A stretch of 64,000 nucleotides of DNA from Porodaedalea pini (taxonomy: Eukaryota > Basidiomycota > Agaricomycetes > Hymenochaetales > Hymenochaetaceae), in assembly GCA_002794775.1 (NCBI GenBank), contig NBAY01000009.1, positions 868,001 through 932,000 of the forward strand. The letters are read 5' to 3'. Both the position numbers and the translations under genes were made by a program. The notes beneath the pieces were generated by a model. The model was not told the origin of the DNA and ran no database searches. It saw only the letters and a program-made list of their open reading frames with translations. Positions 36,890 to 47,877 of the stretch are shown piece after piece; the first letter of the stretch is position 1; each line of letters opens with the position of its first letter.

Positions 36890-37741
36890 GTCTCCCTCTC
36901 CCGCCTATCGTCATCCTTGCAGCATGTTCTCTTGTCTATGTGCCAAAGGCATCTGTCGTCTCAGGGAAGAAATTTGCTTGCAAGAAAGCAATTATCTGCA
37001 TGGAAAGAGCACAAGAAGGACTGCGAAAGATATCACAATTGCAGAGAAAGGTGAGTTTCAAATAACGTCGATGATGCGTTGTATCCCTACCACTAACATG
37101 ACTTGTGCCCAAAGCTAGGAAGGAGGGAGAGCCGGGCCGCTTGCCGCGTTAAAAAAGAGGCACACTTCATCCATAATGTGGCATCTAAGATGTGCGTCGA
37201 CATCAAGAAGGCCTCCGGGTTGTCGCTGCTCAAGAGTACCCGGATGTACCGTTCAAGGATCTTGCGATAGTCGTCGACTACTCCAATTTCCCTCCTGAAC
37301 TCGACCTCATTCCGCTTACGGCCATCAATGCGGAAACCGAAAAGTCGCTCGCACCGGATACAGAAGATACTCTGAAAAATGTCCTTGCCGGCAACGACGA
37401 GCTTGGGATGCTGAGAGTGAAATTCACAGAAAATGAGACCACCTTTACCATCGACCAGACCTATCACGCGGAGCTGCCAAAACAGGTCGCGACGGCCAAG
37501 GAAAATCAAGCCTTCACCCGACAAAATTCGTTGACTTGCAATGAAATCCAGTAGAAGCTACATGGAACGTTACTGGCGGACTCATGAATCGTGGCAGCGT
37601 GGCACCAGATGCGCGTCATAATACGACTTTATCCGTCGCAGACATTCGCAGGAAAGTTTTCGAGGCGCGTGCAGCCATGCTTATCTCAAGGACCGTCGGC
37701 GATTTGTTTGAGGTTGTTAGTGTCGAAGTGGTCGTGGACTA
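36890..37741 (+). pseudogene. Broken fourth copy of the helical/MYND family
   Basis: Only the MYND finger remnant and C-terminal domain are detectable, in shifting frames. SAWKEHKKDCERY at about 37000-37035 is the end of a MYND finger whose upstream cysteines are disrupted by indels. FIHNVASK at about 37170 and RRHQEGLRVVAAQEYPDVP from 37191 are one domain separated by a single missing base. VVDYSNFPPELDLIPL and the following stretch match the IDYxxxPP motif of the paralogues. After a TAG at 37552-37554, LSVADIRRKVFEARAAML and the terminal VVVD (stop 37739-37741) reappear in another frame. The N-terminal helical half is absent. It lies immediately downstream of the GTR2 promoter and about 2.5 kb from paralogue 3, suggesting local duplication followed by decay. 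Confidence 0.8.
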
Positions 37742-37897
37742 GACCATTGGGGCTCAAACATAACATCTATACCAGGTGAACCAGATACGTGCATTAATAT
37801 TGTTCCTGGTATGACCTTCGCCAAAGCTCTTGTCTAAATCTCTAATTAAATTCTAATAACAGGCTGCCAACTCCCTGGTCCAGGGCATGAAGGATCC

Positions 37898-38370
37898 TTA
37901 GTCGAGGCTCTCCAAGTCAGGAAGGGTGAACGTATGGGGACTCCACACTTTCAGTGCCATTTTTTCTTGAGATGCACTACCGACGCTAAGGCTCGAGAAT
38001 TCGGTCGTAGAAGGGGGGGGGGGGGCGAGAGTCTCGTCCTTCGTGGCCAAAGCGGCATTGATGCATAGAGTGAGGAAAGAGTGGGCGATCACTGGAAGAA
38101 GAGAGAACAAAACGAGAGGGGTTGAGCATGAGAAGGCAGCAAAGAGCGAAAGGACTTACTTGTGATAATGCGGATAGATCAGCAAAAGCGAATCGAGTGA
38201 CTGAGTAGCGTTACAACAGGGCGTGTCGTAATAGTTTGAGTGAGGATCGACGGATGACGCTAGTGGCAGAGTAAGCCGATCACTAGATTCCAGAATGGGA
38301 AGGCTATGAGTATGAACGCACGTTGCTGCCGCCACTGAGTCGCATTGGACTACCTGCGAGCTTCTTTCTT
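37898..38370 (-). CDS. Possible small spliced gene, unrecognised
   Basis: Two minus-strand pieces join at a consensus intron (gtaagt to ttccag, about 38159-38089). The upstream piece reads NYYDTPCCNATQSLDSLLLI and ends IYPHYHK; the downstream piece starts VIAHSFLTLCINAALATKDE and ends LPDLESLD before a stop at 37900-37898. I could not place an in-frame start codon upstream of the first piece. The joined sequence looks like real protein but belongs to no family I recognise. It would be divergent from VTC4. Confidence 0.35.
38013..38025 (+). repeat. Homopolymer run of 13 G
   Basis: An uninterrupted G run on the plus strand (C on the minus strand). It sits inside the possible small gene above, where it would encode PPPP. 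Runs of this length are prone to length error. Confidence 0.9.
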
Positions 38371-38471
38371 TTCTTTTCTTTTCTTTTCCTCTCATTGTCT
38401 CAATCTATATTGTTTTCTCACTGATACCCTTCTCAACGCTTCTTCTGCTACCTTCTACACGGAACGTACCC

Positions 38472-41400
38472 ATGAAATTTGGCAGGAAAATCAACGTACG
38501 TCTCGCTCTGTGCATGATCGACGGTCTGACGGAGAGACTCCCTGCAGGCGGACCTCTACAACGAATGGCGGGAATACTACCTCGACTACAACAAGCTCAA
38601 ACGGGAACTTAAGGTGAGCCATCATTCACGCTGTGTGTTTCCCTCCCTCCCGAAAGGCAAGCTGTGTGTGTATTTTGAGCACAGCGGTCTAACCCCCTTT
38701 TGTGCCTCGAACGTTTGAGCCCCTTACATATCATCGCCCACCCTGAGTTTCACGCTTTGCTAACCTTAGGCTTTTTGGCTCTGGTCACTAGTCTCGCACG
38801 ATATCACATGTGTGGAATGATGAGGACGAACAGGTCTTCATTGACATGCTCGAAGTCGAGCTCGACAAGATCCACGACTTCCAGAAACACAAGACTACGG
38901 AACTCGCGCGGAGGATCGCTACAGCTGAGGATAATGTACAGCGGCTCGTCAAGGAGGAGGAGGCTTATCATGCATCGTTTCGCTGCCCCTAATGGGTCGC
39001 AAAGCAATGAAGCTCAAGCGCAGGTGCGGGGAAGGAATGGATATGGAACGTTGACGGACATTGAGGACCAGCGACGCCATGCGGATGCGGACGATGTCGG
39101 TTCAGATGACGAGTCTGACGACGACTCGGAGGATGATGCGGAAAGCGGAAAGAGTGCTGATACGTTCGAAGAGCAGTTCCGATGGCTGGAAGAGGAGGTC
39201 GCTACCCTTGTCGCGGATGTCCACGATCTTGCTTTGTTCTCAAAGCTGAATCTGACCGGGTTCATGAAAATACTCAAGGTTCGGGTCCAACATTTCCTGG
39301 CGTTTTACAAGTCTTATTAATCTTGCTTCTAGAAACATGATGTATGCCGAATTTTTAATCAGCTTATGTGCCTTTCTTGACATTCGAATGTGAAGAAACA
39401 AACAGGCCGAACTACGAAGGAAACATTCGTCCACTCATATCTCGACAAGCGTCCGTTTTACAAATACAACTGGGACGGACTAATCGTTAAGCTCTCAAAG
39501 CTGTACGACCTAGTGCGCACGCGTGGGCATCCTGTCCAGGGCGACTCCAGCGCTGGCGGGAATCAGAGCGCGTTTGTACGACAAACTACGAAATATTGGG
39601 TAATGCCTTATTTTTCTCATTGTATACTTCGCGAGCCAATGTCCTCTGTTTTTACCAGGTTCACCCGGACAACCTCGTTCACCTGAAACTGGCCATTCTT
39701 CGACACCTTCCTGTGCTTGGTGAGGACTGTCTGCTTTTCTTTTAGTGCATTACCTAACAGTTTTTTAATTTGCAAAGTCTTCAACTCAAAGAAAGACTTC
39801 GAACAAAAAGATGCTGGTTAGTTAATCACTTCTTCGGGGAAATAATTTATGACATTTCACCTCCTCTCATCCGCGCAGCAATAACTTCGATTTATTTTGA
39901 CAACGAGGATTTGGAGCTTTATCTCGGGCGCCTTGAGAAGACCGAAGGCGCAGAGGCCATTCGCCTGCGCTGGTATGGTGACATGAACGTCAAACAAGTG
40001 AGCTGTTCCCCACGCCCTGTTAGGGAATTTGCTTATCGAAGCCTGATGCACGTCTTCTTCTAGATTTTCGTCGAACGCAAGACGCATCGCGAAGACTGGA
40101 CGGGAGAAAAGTCCGTGAAGTCACGTTTTCCGATCAAGGAAGAGAACGTCAATGCTTTCCTGTGTGGCGAGTACATCATGGACGAGGAGTTCCGGCAGCT
40201 GGCGAAGAAGGGCAAGAAGACGGAGCAGGAGGTCGAGTCGATGATCCAGCTTGCGAATGAGGTGCAGTATGCGGTACTCACTAGGAAGTTGAAGCCAGGT
40301 GCGCGCACCTTCTGTTAGACGCAAGCGTCTCATTATCTCATTGCTTTGATATTAGTCATGCGCACTTTTTACAACCGGACTGCTTTCCAGCTCCCCGGCG
40401 ATGCGCGTGTACGCATTTCTCTTGATACGGAACTCACGATGGTGCGTGAGGATAATTGGGATGGCCGAGTACGCTCTGGCGACAACTGGCGTCGCATGGA
40501 CATTGGTATCGATCATCCGTTCCCACAACTCCCTGTTGAGGATAGAGAGTTGTTCAGGTATGATTCCAGCCCTCGGTGGCTTTCTACGATTGATATTTCA
40601 TTTAAAGATATGGTGTTTTGGAAGTCAAATTGCAGACTCAGTATGGGCAGGAGCCGCCAGAGTGGGTGACTGAACTGGTTCAATCACATCTCGTCGAAGC
40701 AGTCCCGAAGTTCAGGTAGGTGACATATACCCACTCTGCGAGAAGAGGACATTGACAGCTGGCTCGAACTAGTAAATTCATTCATGGTTGCGCGACCCTT
40801 CTTCCTCACCGCGTCGATCTTGTTCCATTCTGGCTTCCACAGAGTAAGTGCCAAACTCACACAGTAGACTCTGACATATCTAATGAAAATTAAACAGTGG
40901 ATATCGACATTCTCAAGCCCGACACTGGGCGAATGCAAATCGAGCGTCCCACTCACAGTGCATCCGGATCCGCAGCTGAGACGCCGGAGATTGCGACACC
41001 CGATCTTGAACCACATCGGCCCTATGCTGAGCCGAACTCGGAAGGCGAAGATGACGAGGAATATGCACTCGCGCCCGCGCATGATGAGGACAAGGCAACT
41101 GGTCTGAGCGGAGAGGCGGTTGCTGCTGCCATCGCTGAACGTAATCGCCTGCTAGAGAAAGACCGCGCAGAGTCCTCGCGGTCACCTGCCAAGCGCGCGG
41201 AAAGGAATGGAGATGGTGATGATTATGTCGCGGATGATGAACGTGCGCCACTTTTGGGTGGCAGGCGGCGCTCGTTGCATCCCCCAGCGAATGCCGCGCA
41301 GCAGAACATGAAGACGCGCCAGCTGTCGATCGACCCGCTTGCACCATCGCAAGCCTTCGATAAGACGTTCAGGAGTCGACTGGCGACGGCCGTGTCTTCG

Positions 41401-41931
41401 GAACAAGACGAGAGCGCAATTGATGACCCCGACAGCGAGGCAGTAATTGGCCCGCCTGGGATGAGGCGGCGAGGAGACGATCGTGAACTGGTACGCTTCT
41501 GGAAGTCGGCACCTGGCAAGCGGATAGCCGTTCCCGTGCGCATAGAGCCAAAGGTGTATTTCGCATCGGAGCGCACATTTCTGGTAATGGCTCTTTTTCC
41601 TTGAGCTCACTTTCACATATTCAACTAACGTCACGGTCGTTCTTTACAGAAATGGCTCCAATTCGGCGTCCTCATCGGTTCCATCTCGACTGCGCTGCTC
41701 AACTTCATACCGCCGGACGACACGAGAGGCCTCATCGCCGCGAGCCTCTTCACGCTTGCCGCACTGCTCGCCATCGCGTACTCATGCGTGATCTTCGTGT
41801 ACCGCGCGTTCAAGCTGCGGAAACGACACGCGGAGGGGCTGTACTACGACAAGTGGGGTCCATCGGTGCTGTGCTTCGTCCTCGGAGTTGCACTCTTGAC
41901 TAATATTGGGCTGCGCGTTGGTGAGATGTAA
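38472..41931 (+). CDS. VTC4: Vacuolar transporter chaperone Vtc4, polyphosphate polymerase
   Basis: Catalytic subunit of the vacuolar complex that makes polyphosphate from ATP. Fourteen exons (38472-38495 to 41650-41931) give 863 residues if one base is removed from CCCC at 38986-38989. As written, the frame breaks just after [15 protein letters not shown]. The SPX domain ([41 protein letters not shown]) is followed by the tunnel domain that forms polyphosphate ([56 protein letters not shown], then YGVLEVKLQ). A long acidic linker and three hydrophobic segments of the VTC membrane domain follow, starting [17 protein letters not shown]. One exon (39333-39341) is only 9 nt and encodes KHD of the conserved KKHDK. 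SPX domains bind inositol pyrophosphates, coupling activity to phosphate status. Confidence 0.93.
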
Positions 41932-42209
41932 GGAGTGACAGGCGATGTCACTAGTGCGACGTATATGATTCCTCTTGGTTATTTCTCTATACTATGCGTC
42001 TGAGTCTCTTCATCGTTGGTGGAGGAGCGTTACTATGTTCTTAGGATAGGATTTCGTCTTTTATCATGTTGCATCGTGTACAAGGACTCGGCGGAGATAT
42101 TTTTGGAGGGTGCATCAACAGAATGAGAACAACAAGAGCCACCTAATCCCTCCGGGTACTCACTGCGAAAAGAAGGGAAACAAAATCCAAGCTCATGCGA
42201 GTTTATATA

Positions 42210-43332
42210 CAGTGACTCAAAAAACTGTTGCAATGATCGGCGCATTTTGGTCATTTCGCATATATCTCCGCAACAATTGTAGCTATACACAAATAAAAAT
42301 TATTTTTGGAAAGCTGTACATTGTAGCTTTCGAATGATATGCATAGTGTTGTGTACCTCAAAACATTAATGAAGTTATGGGTTGGCAAATGTGATCAAAC
42401 ATTGCAACAGTTTTTTGGCTGTTAGAATTGAAGTACATAATTCATCAATAACTCCCCAAATTCAGATCTTTTTTCTTTGAAACTTTTTGTGGTAGTATTA
42501 TTGTGCATTATGGTCAATATGTATGAGTTTCATGATGATTGGTTGCGAAGAGACTGTACAGTGAGCCAAGCCAGTTTCTGGTGATCTGGCCCAGAAAAGG
42601 CCATTTTGGATACTAAATGCACTATAGAAAATCAACCACTGACCAAATTCTCTTGAAACTTTCTATACACTGTGTAATATAAAACTGCTACACAGTAATA
42701 TTTCATGAAGTTGGTTAAGTTACTCCAGATGGCTGTATGCTCAATTCATCTTCAAAAGGCCCAGACTAAAGCCAAAATTTGATGCAAACTGATTGAAGGA
42801 ACATTATCTTATTTTATACTGACCACAATACTTCAATAATCCAATCACATGTATGAGTGCACTTCTATATGGCTCATAGAAGGTTTCAAGAGAATCCGGT
42901 CAGTGGTTGATTTTCTATAGTGCATTTAGTATCCAAAATGGCCTTTTCTGGGCCAGATCACCAGAAACTGGCTTGGCTCACTGTACAATCTCAGCACAAC
43001 CAATCATCATGAAACTCATACATATTGACCACAATGCACAATAATACTACCACAAAAAGTTTCAAAGAAAAAAGATCTGAATTTGAGGAGTTATTGATGA
43101 ATTATGTACTTCAATTCTAACAGCCAAAAAACTGTTGCAATGTTTGATCACATTTGCCAACCCATAACTTCATTAATGTTTTGAGGTACACAACACTATG
43201 CATATCATTTGAAAGCTACAATGTACAGCTTTCCAAAAATAATTTTTATCTGTGTATAGCTACAATTGTTGCGGAGATATATGCGAAATGACCAAAATGC
43301 GCCGATCATTGCAACAGTTTTTTGAGTCACTG
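42210..43332. mobile_element. Palindromic Tc1/mariner-type MITE (outer element)
   Basis: 1123 bp starting CAGTGACTCAAAAAACTG and ending with its complement, flanked by TA on both sides (42208-42209 and 43333-43334). That is the target duplication of Tc1/mariner elements. The two arms, 42210-42556 and 42986-43332, are each exactly 347 bp and nearly perfect inverted copies. No transposase frame is present; the short frames in the arms are mirror images of one another. It lies between the 3' ends of VTC4 and the F-box gene. Confidence 0.88.
42559..42983. mobile_element. Second MITE nested in the centre of the outer palindrome
   Basis: 425 bp starting CAGTGAGCCAAGCCAGTTTC and ending with its complement, again flanked by TA (42557-42558 and 42984-42985). 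Terminal inverted repeats extend about 110 bp, with an AT-rich unique centre. The first six bases CAGTGA are shared with the outer element's ends, but the rest of the terminal repeat differs. Confidence 0.8.
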
Positions 43333-43674
43333 TACTCTGGGTACAAAAATCCAATGTCATAGAATGATAGGAATGGTTTACTCCGTGAGCCCAATAAATC
43401 CACAGGAATGTCGGATTAGAATACATTTTTTTAATAAATCGAGCATCGAATAGAAAAGCAAGGAGGGGATAAACAAAAAAGCAAGATTCGATCGCAAGAT
43501 GCCTGACATCCAATGAAACACGCGAAGGTAAAACAGATTTGGGGGGAAATGCGAAGGAAGGACGACTGCAGGGAAAATTCAGTGAAATTAAGTTGATGAG
43601 TGAATCATCCAGATTGCGAGATGGAATGCCAGAGTTTTTGAGTGCAGGGTAACCGTGTTCCTTGCAAATGATAG

Positions 43675-45977
43675 TTAGCCCTGATATGCGAAAGCGACTG
43701 CGCCGTATAGTCCATCCTCTCGACCGAGCATACCGTCGCCCGTGAGGACTTCCATCTTGCGCGAATGCCAGCCCGTTCCACTGCTCACGTTCCCCCGCGC
43801 GTCCGCAAGGCGCTCGAGTGCCACTCGCAGCGGGTGGCCCCGAGGCAGCGCGCGGCGGAGGCTCGAGCCATTCACATCTGCAGAATCTGCCATCGGCACT
43901 CCGCACTCGGCCGTCCACCCACTCGCAATGTCGACGTACCACGCGCGGCCTCCCTTGCTGCGCACGATGCGCCACGTGCCCGCGCCTGCACCGAGACCGT
44001 TCAGCAGGGGCATGGAAAGCTCGAGCACGCGAAGACGCGTCGGGGCGTCCTGCGGCGTGCGCGCGTCGTCCTCTGGGTCGAGCCCGAAGCAGATGTGCGA
44101 GGGCGGCATGCAGAGTGGCTGGATGAGCAGCGCGTGCAGCGCCATCGACGCGTTAAATACGCGTCCTGAGGCGGGGAGGACGAGCTCTGGGGAAGAACAG
44201 ATGAGCGTAAGCACCTCGACAGCGCTTGCGCGGGTGCGGAGGAAGTCGGCAATGGAGCGCAGCGGGAGTTGAACGATGTAGGAAAGCCCGAGGGAGCGGA
44301 GACGTGGCTGAGCGGGGAAGGCAGAGAGATGCGCTGCGGTGAGAGGAGCACTTGACAGATCGAGATACTCGAGGGCGCCGGACGTCAAACATGGAGCACG
44401 GGCGAGGAGTAATGAGAGGTTCTCAGAAGAAAGAGGAGACGGATAAGTGGCGTCGCCGTACAGATTAAGTTGTCGCAAGCCGCGAGTGCATCGACTGTTG
44501 ACGAGGAAGTCGGTGATAGAGCCGCCTGTGAGACGTGTGCAGCGCGCAAGGGCGAGTACCTCGAGACGGACGGTCGACGACGAGCCAAGTGCTTCAAGGA
44601 GCTCTGGAGCGACGCGCGTGCTCGATAGATCGAGGTGCGTCAGCGAAGGGAACGCAAGGACAAATGGGTGCAACACATCAGGCTGGATGATCCTTACGCC
44701 GAGCAGACCGAGCCTTTGCAGGCCCGGAAACTGCATCGGCTCCCTTGCGCCGCGATGGGATGGCGTGCTCCGCCCGTACTCGTCATCACTTGAGCTGGAT
44801 TCGTCGACATTAATATATGCATAGACAAATTCTCGAAGAGCGGTGAAAAATATCGCCGACACGCATCCAGTGAAGTCCACTGCCACGAGATCCTTGCTTT
44901 CCCTGCGCCTTTCTGCATCCGACTCGTCTGAATCATCGCCATTGTCAAGGACTAGGCTCCTTCCGCGAGACGAACGGCCCCGACCGCGGGAAGGGGATCC
45001 TCGCAGGAAGAGTTCCTTCAATACGGAAAGGGAAAGAGCACCGTCCATATATTCAGTTGCTCCAAAAGCGGTCAGGTTCGGGCACTCCTGAAATGCGTCA
45101 TAAACAAGGTTAAGAGGACAAATATAAACCGCTCCGAAAATAGAGATGGCGGACCTTCAGGACGTTTTCCAGACGCTCACTCGTGACGAAACGGTGCTTA
45201 ATGGCTTCGCCAATTAACCGGCGCATTCCGATGGTCCGGAAGTGGCTGAAATCAATGCGACGCACATGCCGTCCTGGATGGGGGTTCTGAGGCGTCGGAA
45301 CTAGATGTCAACATCAGTAGGTGAAATGAAGAAAAAAAGAAAGAATAATTACCGTAAAAGCCGGATCCATCTTGCTGTACGACCGTTTGCAAGGCGTCAT
45401 TTATTGATTGCATAATTCTCCAGCGAGCGGGACTCTTGGACTTTGTGCGTATGCGTCGGGGAGAAGGCTCTCGAGAGGCAGGCGGCGAAAGCAGCTCCGG
45501 GGGAATCGAGCTATCGGGTCCAGAGAGGGACGCAATAATGGACTCTTGGAGTAGCTTTTTCGAAACCTCGTCGTCGGGCAGACCGAGGGATCCAAACGCG
45601 AGGGCAGCACTCGCAGCCTGCTGAATGGAGTGATCAATCTGCGCTTCGCTGATTTCCTCCTCGCCGTCCGTGATCTCACCGACAAAAGCAAGCCAGTTCT
45701 GCGGGAGGCGGACCTCAACTTTACGCCAGAGCCAGGGCTTGGCGGCTTCTAGCCAGGCATGGCCGGCGAGGCAGAGACTGGCAAGCGTACGGCGCGCTGT
45801 TTGCTCTGACCATTGCGAGGGTGGGTAGGACGAGGGCAAGCTTGTCGGGATGATATTGTCGTCGAACACAATGGGGTCGAGTGCGGGAACGGCGGGCAGC
45901 TCGCCGGCGTAGTAAATGGTGGCACAGATTGAGTCAAGTAGCTCCGGAGGAAAACTAGCAACAACGGAGGAGGCCAT
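43675..45977 (-). CDS. F-box/leucine-rich-repeat-like protein
   Basis: Three exons: 45977 to about 45353, about 45301 to 45157, and about 45088 to 43675. The start at 45977 opens MASSVVASFPPELLDSI, an F-box-like beginning. LASLCLAGHAWLEAAKPWLW completes the F-box helices that bind Skp1. A Ser/Pro-rich linker follows, then FSHFRTIGMRRLIGEAI and a series of leucine-rich segments such as LGLLGVRIIQPDVLHPF, FPSLTHLDLSSTRVAPELL, LEVLALARCTRLTGGS, LRQLNLYGD and LEYLDLSSAPLTAAHLSAF. The C-terminal part has a conserved-looking WYVDIASGW. Such proteins are substrate adaptors for SCF ubiquitin ligases; the target is unknown. The family is large in Agaricomycetes. Confidence 0.82.
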
Positions 45978-47877
45978 GGCTAGCTCTGCCAAGGTGGGTG
46001 GCCATCGGAGTCGAGGGTCAAGATTTATACTTGAGCAGTCTGGAAGTCACGAGTTGGGAGAACGACAAAGCCGAACGCCGATCCACACGTGGGTTCGTTT
46101 GCGTTCTCTCTTGCTTCATACAGAAAATTCTGGTACAAATCGCTCTTCTGTCTCAGAATACTGTTGCTACACACTCACAATATTAATAGCATCTTGGGTC
46201 TTTCTTGCGCCATCTCGCACGATCATCGCTTGCCTCGGGTGCTCGTTTTATATCTGCCTTTCTTCCGAGTTCCATGCGCTTACGTTTGCTCTTGCTTCAC
46301 AGGCCTTGGATCCGGATGTACACTAGACATGCCTAGTATTATTACTTTTCCAGGTGACCCTGCAATCCAACCGATGCTTGCTTGCGCCATCTCGTCTCAT
46401 GGACCCCTTTGGGTCTGCCGAACGATCATGTGCTATGACATTTGTGTCTCGTCGCCTCGCAACAGATCCTTTCGCCTTTTTCCAGGCTTTTGACGCCTAA
46501 GTATACGTCCAATAGACGCTCGTCTTCCGGAGAAGCTCGAAATAACGACACACTCCGTGTCATCGCCGTCAAATGTGAACCCATCGTGACCCTCTCGAAG
46601 GGGTATAGCTGTCCTCGAATAGCTCGTAGCCTTCGAGTTCTGGGCAAGTAACCTCCTTCTAATGTACTTTGTGTTAAAACAGGGACCGTCCATCTGCGAA
46701 TGCACGACATATATGGCGACTATGCAGTCAATGGAAGTTCTTCTCTTTTTACTTTCAATTCCGCAGTTGCAGCGAAGAAACGCGCTGACTCACAGTGTCA
46801 ACTTCTCGACCAATATTATGCACGTTCCCGTCTCAACTGGCTGCCGAGTCTCACAAACGTCCAGTCAATTTCGGGGCCAATATCGGGGCCGAACGACCGC
46901 GGTTCTAGCTGGAGGTCCGACTCTCCGACGTCCCTATGGGTCCGGAGGTCCTGTATGCTTTTTGACACCCATGACTAGGCATCATAAGTCGACGGCGGTT
47001 TTCAGTGCGATGCGCCCTGCGTTCCGCCTGCTATGGAGCTCATTTTGGCTACTTTATGTCCTCATACGAGTGGCTCTCACGTGGGCTTTCCATTGCCCAA
47101 GCACTGGCTCTCATGCGTCACGGATGTCCAACAACTGTCTCATTTAGAGGTATTTAGAACAGATCTGCAGCTCCCTACCCTCTCGCGCATACGGTCGGGT
47201 CTCGGCGTGCGGTGCAAAAATGGGGCACGGTCTCTCTTGTGGATAAACTTAATATGAATGATGCATGGGATCTATTTCGCAACATGGACTCAATAATTCG
47301 TCAGTTGGAATCTCTTGCCAATTACAGACAGAACACCTCGTCCTCTTGAATCGCGAGCACTAATTACTGGCTAGAGCCGTTGGACGGAAGAAAGAATTAC
47401 CACTTATGCAATTGGTTAGAAGTACGTAGCGTTTCGCAGAAATATAGAGCCTGTGTTCGACTGGACCCAGGCTAAATGATCGCACATTTTAGTTTCTCAA
47501 GTCTTGTACATGCATGACTATAGACATATCAACAGATGTCGCCTGTCCTAAGTTAGAAAATCTCACTCTGGTGTTCGAGTTTAGATTTAAATCCCGCAAA
47601 TATCTTTTCGCGAAGTTCCTGCTTAATCTTGTCTTTCCCTAGCCTTTGTCTTTGATTTACTTTATTTTTTAATGTGCTCCGAGAATGTGCTTATAGTAGT
47701 GCGGGAGACTAATACTCTACTAGTAAGCAAAGTAGTTTCGGCTGTTCAAGTCTAGGGACCTGCAAGAAGACTAACAATGTAACATTACGCGACGCGTAGC
47801 ATCACGTGATTATAACAATGCACATGATATTGTGATCAAGGGACCCGCCGATGACCGACGCATGATCTTTTGCAGCT
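45978..47877. other. Intergenic, no gene recognised
   Basis: 1.9 kb with overlapping short frames on both strands (46089-46493, 46662-47147 and others) that lack motifs and splice partners. The word ttgcgccatctcg occurs twice (about 46207 and 46383), in related contexts. I cannot assign a mobile element. Confidence 0.35.

Noticed and set aside
42110..43500. Frames encoding TVTQKTVAMIGAFW-like peptides
   Set aside because: They are translations of the MITE arms in both orientations, not a gene.
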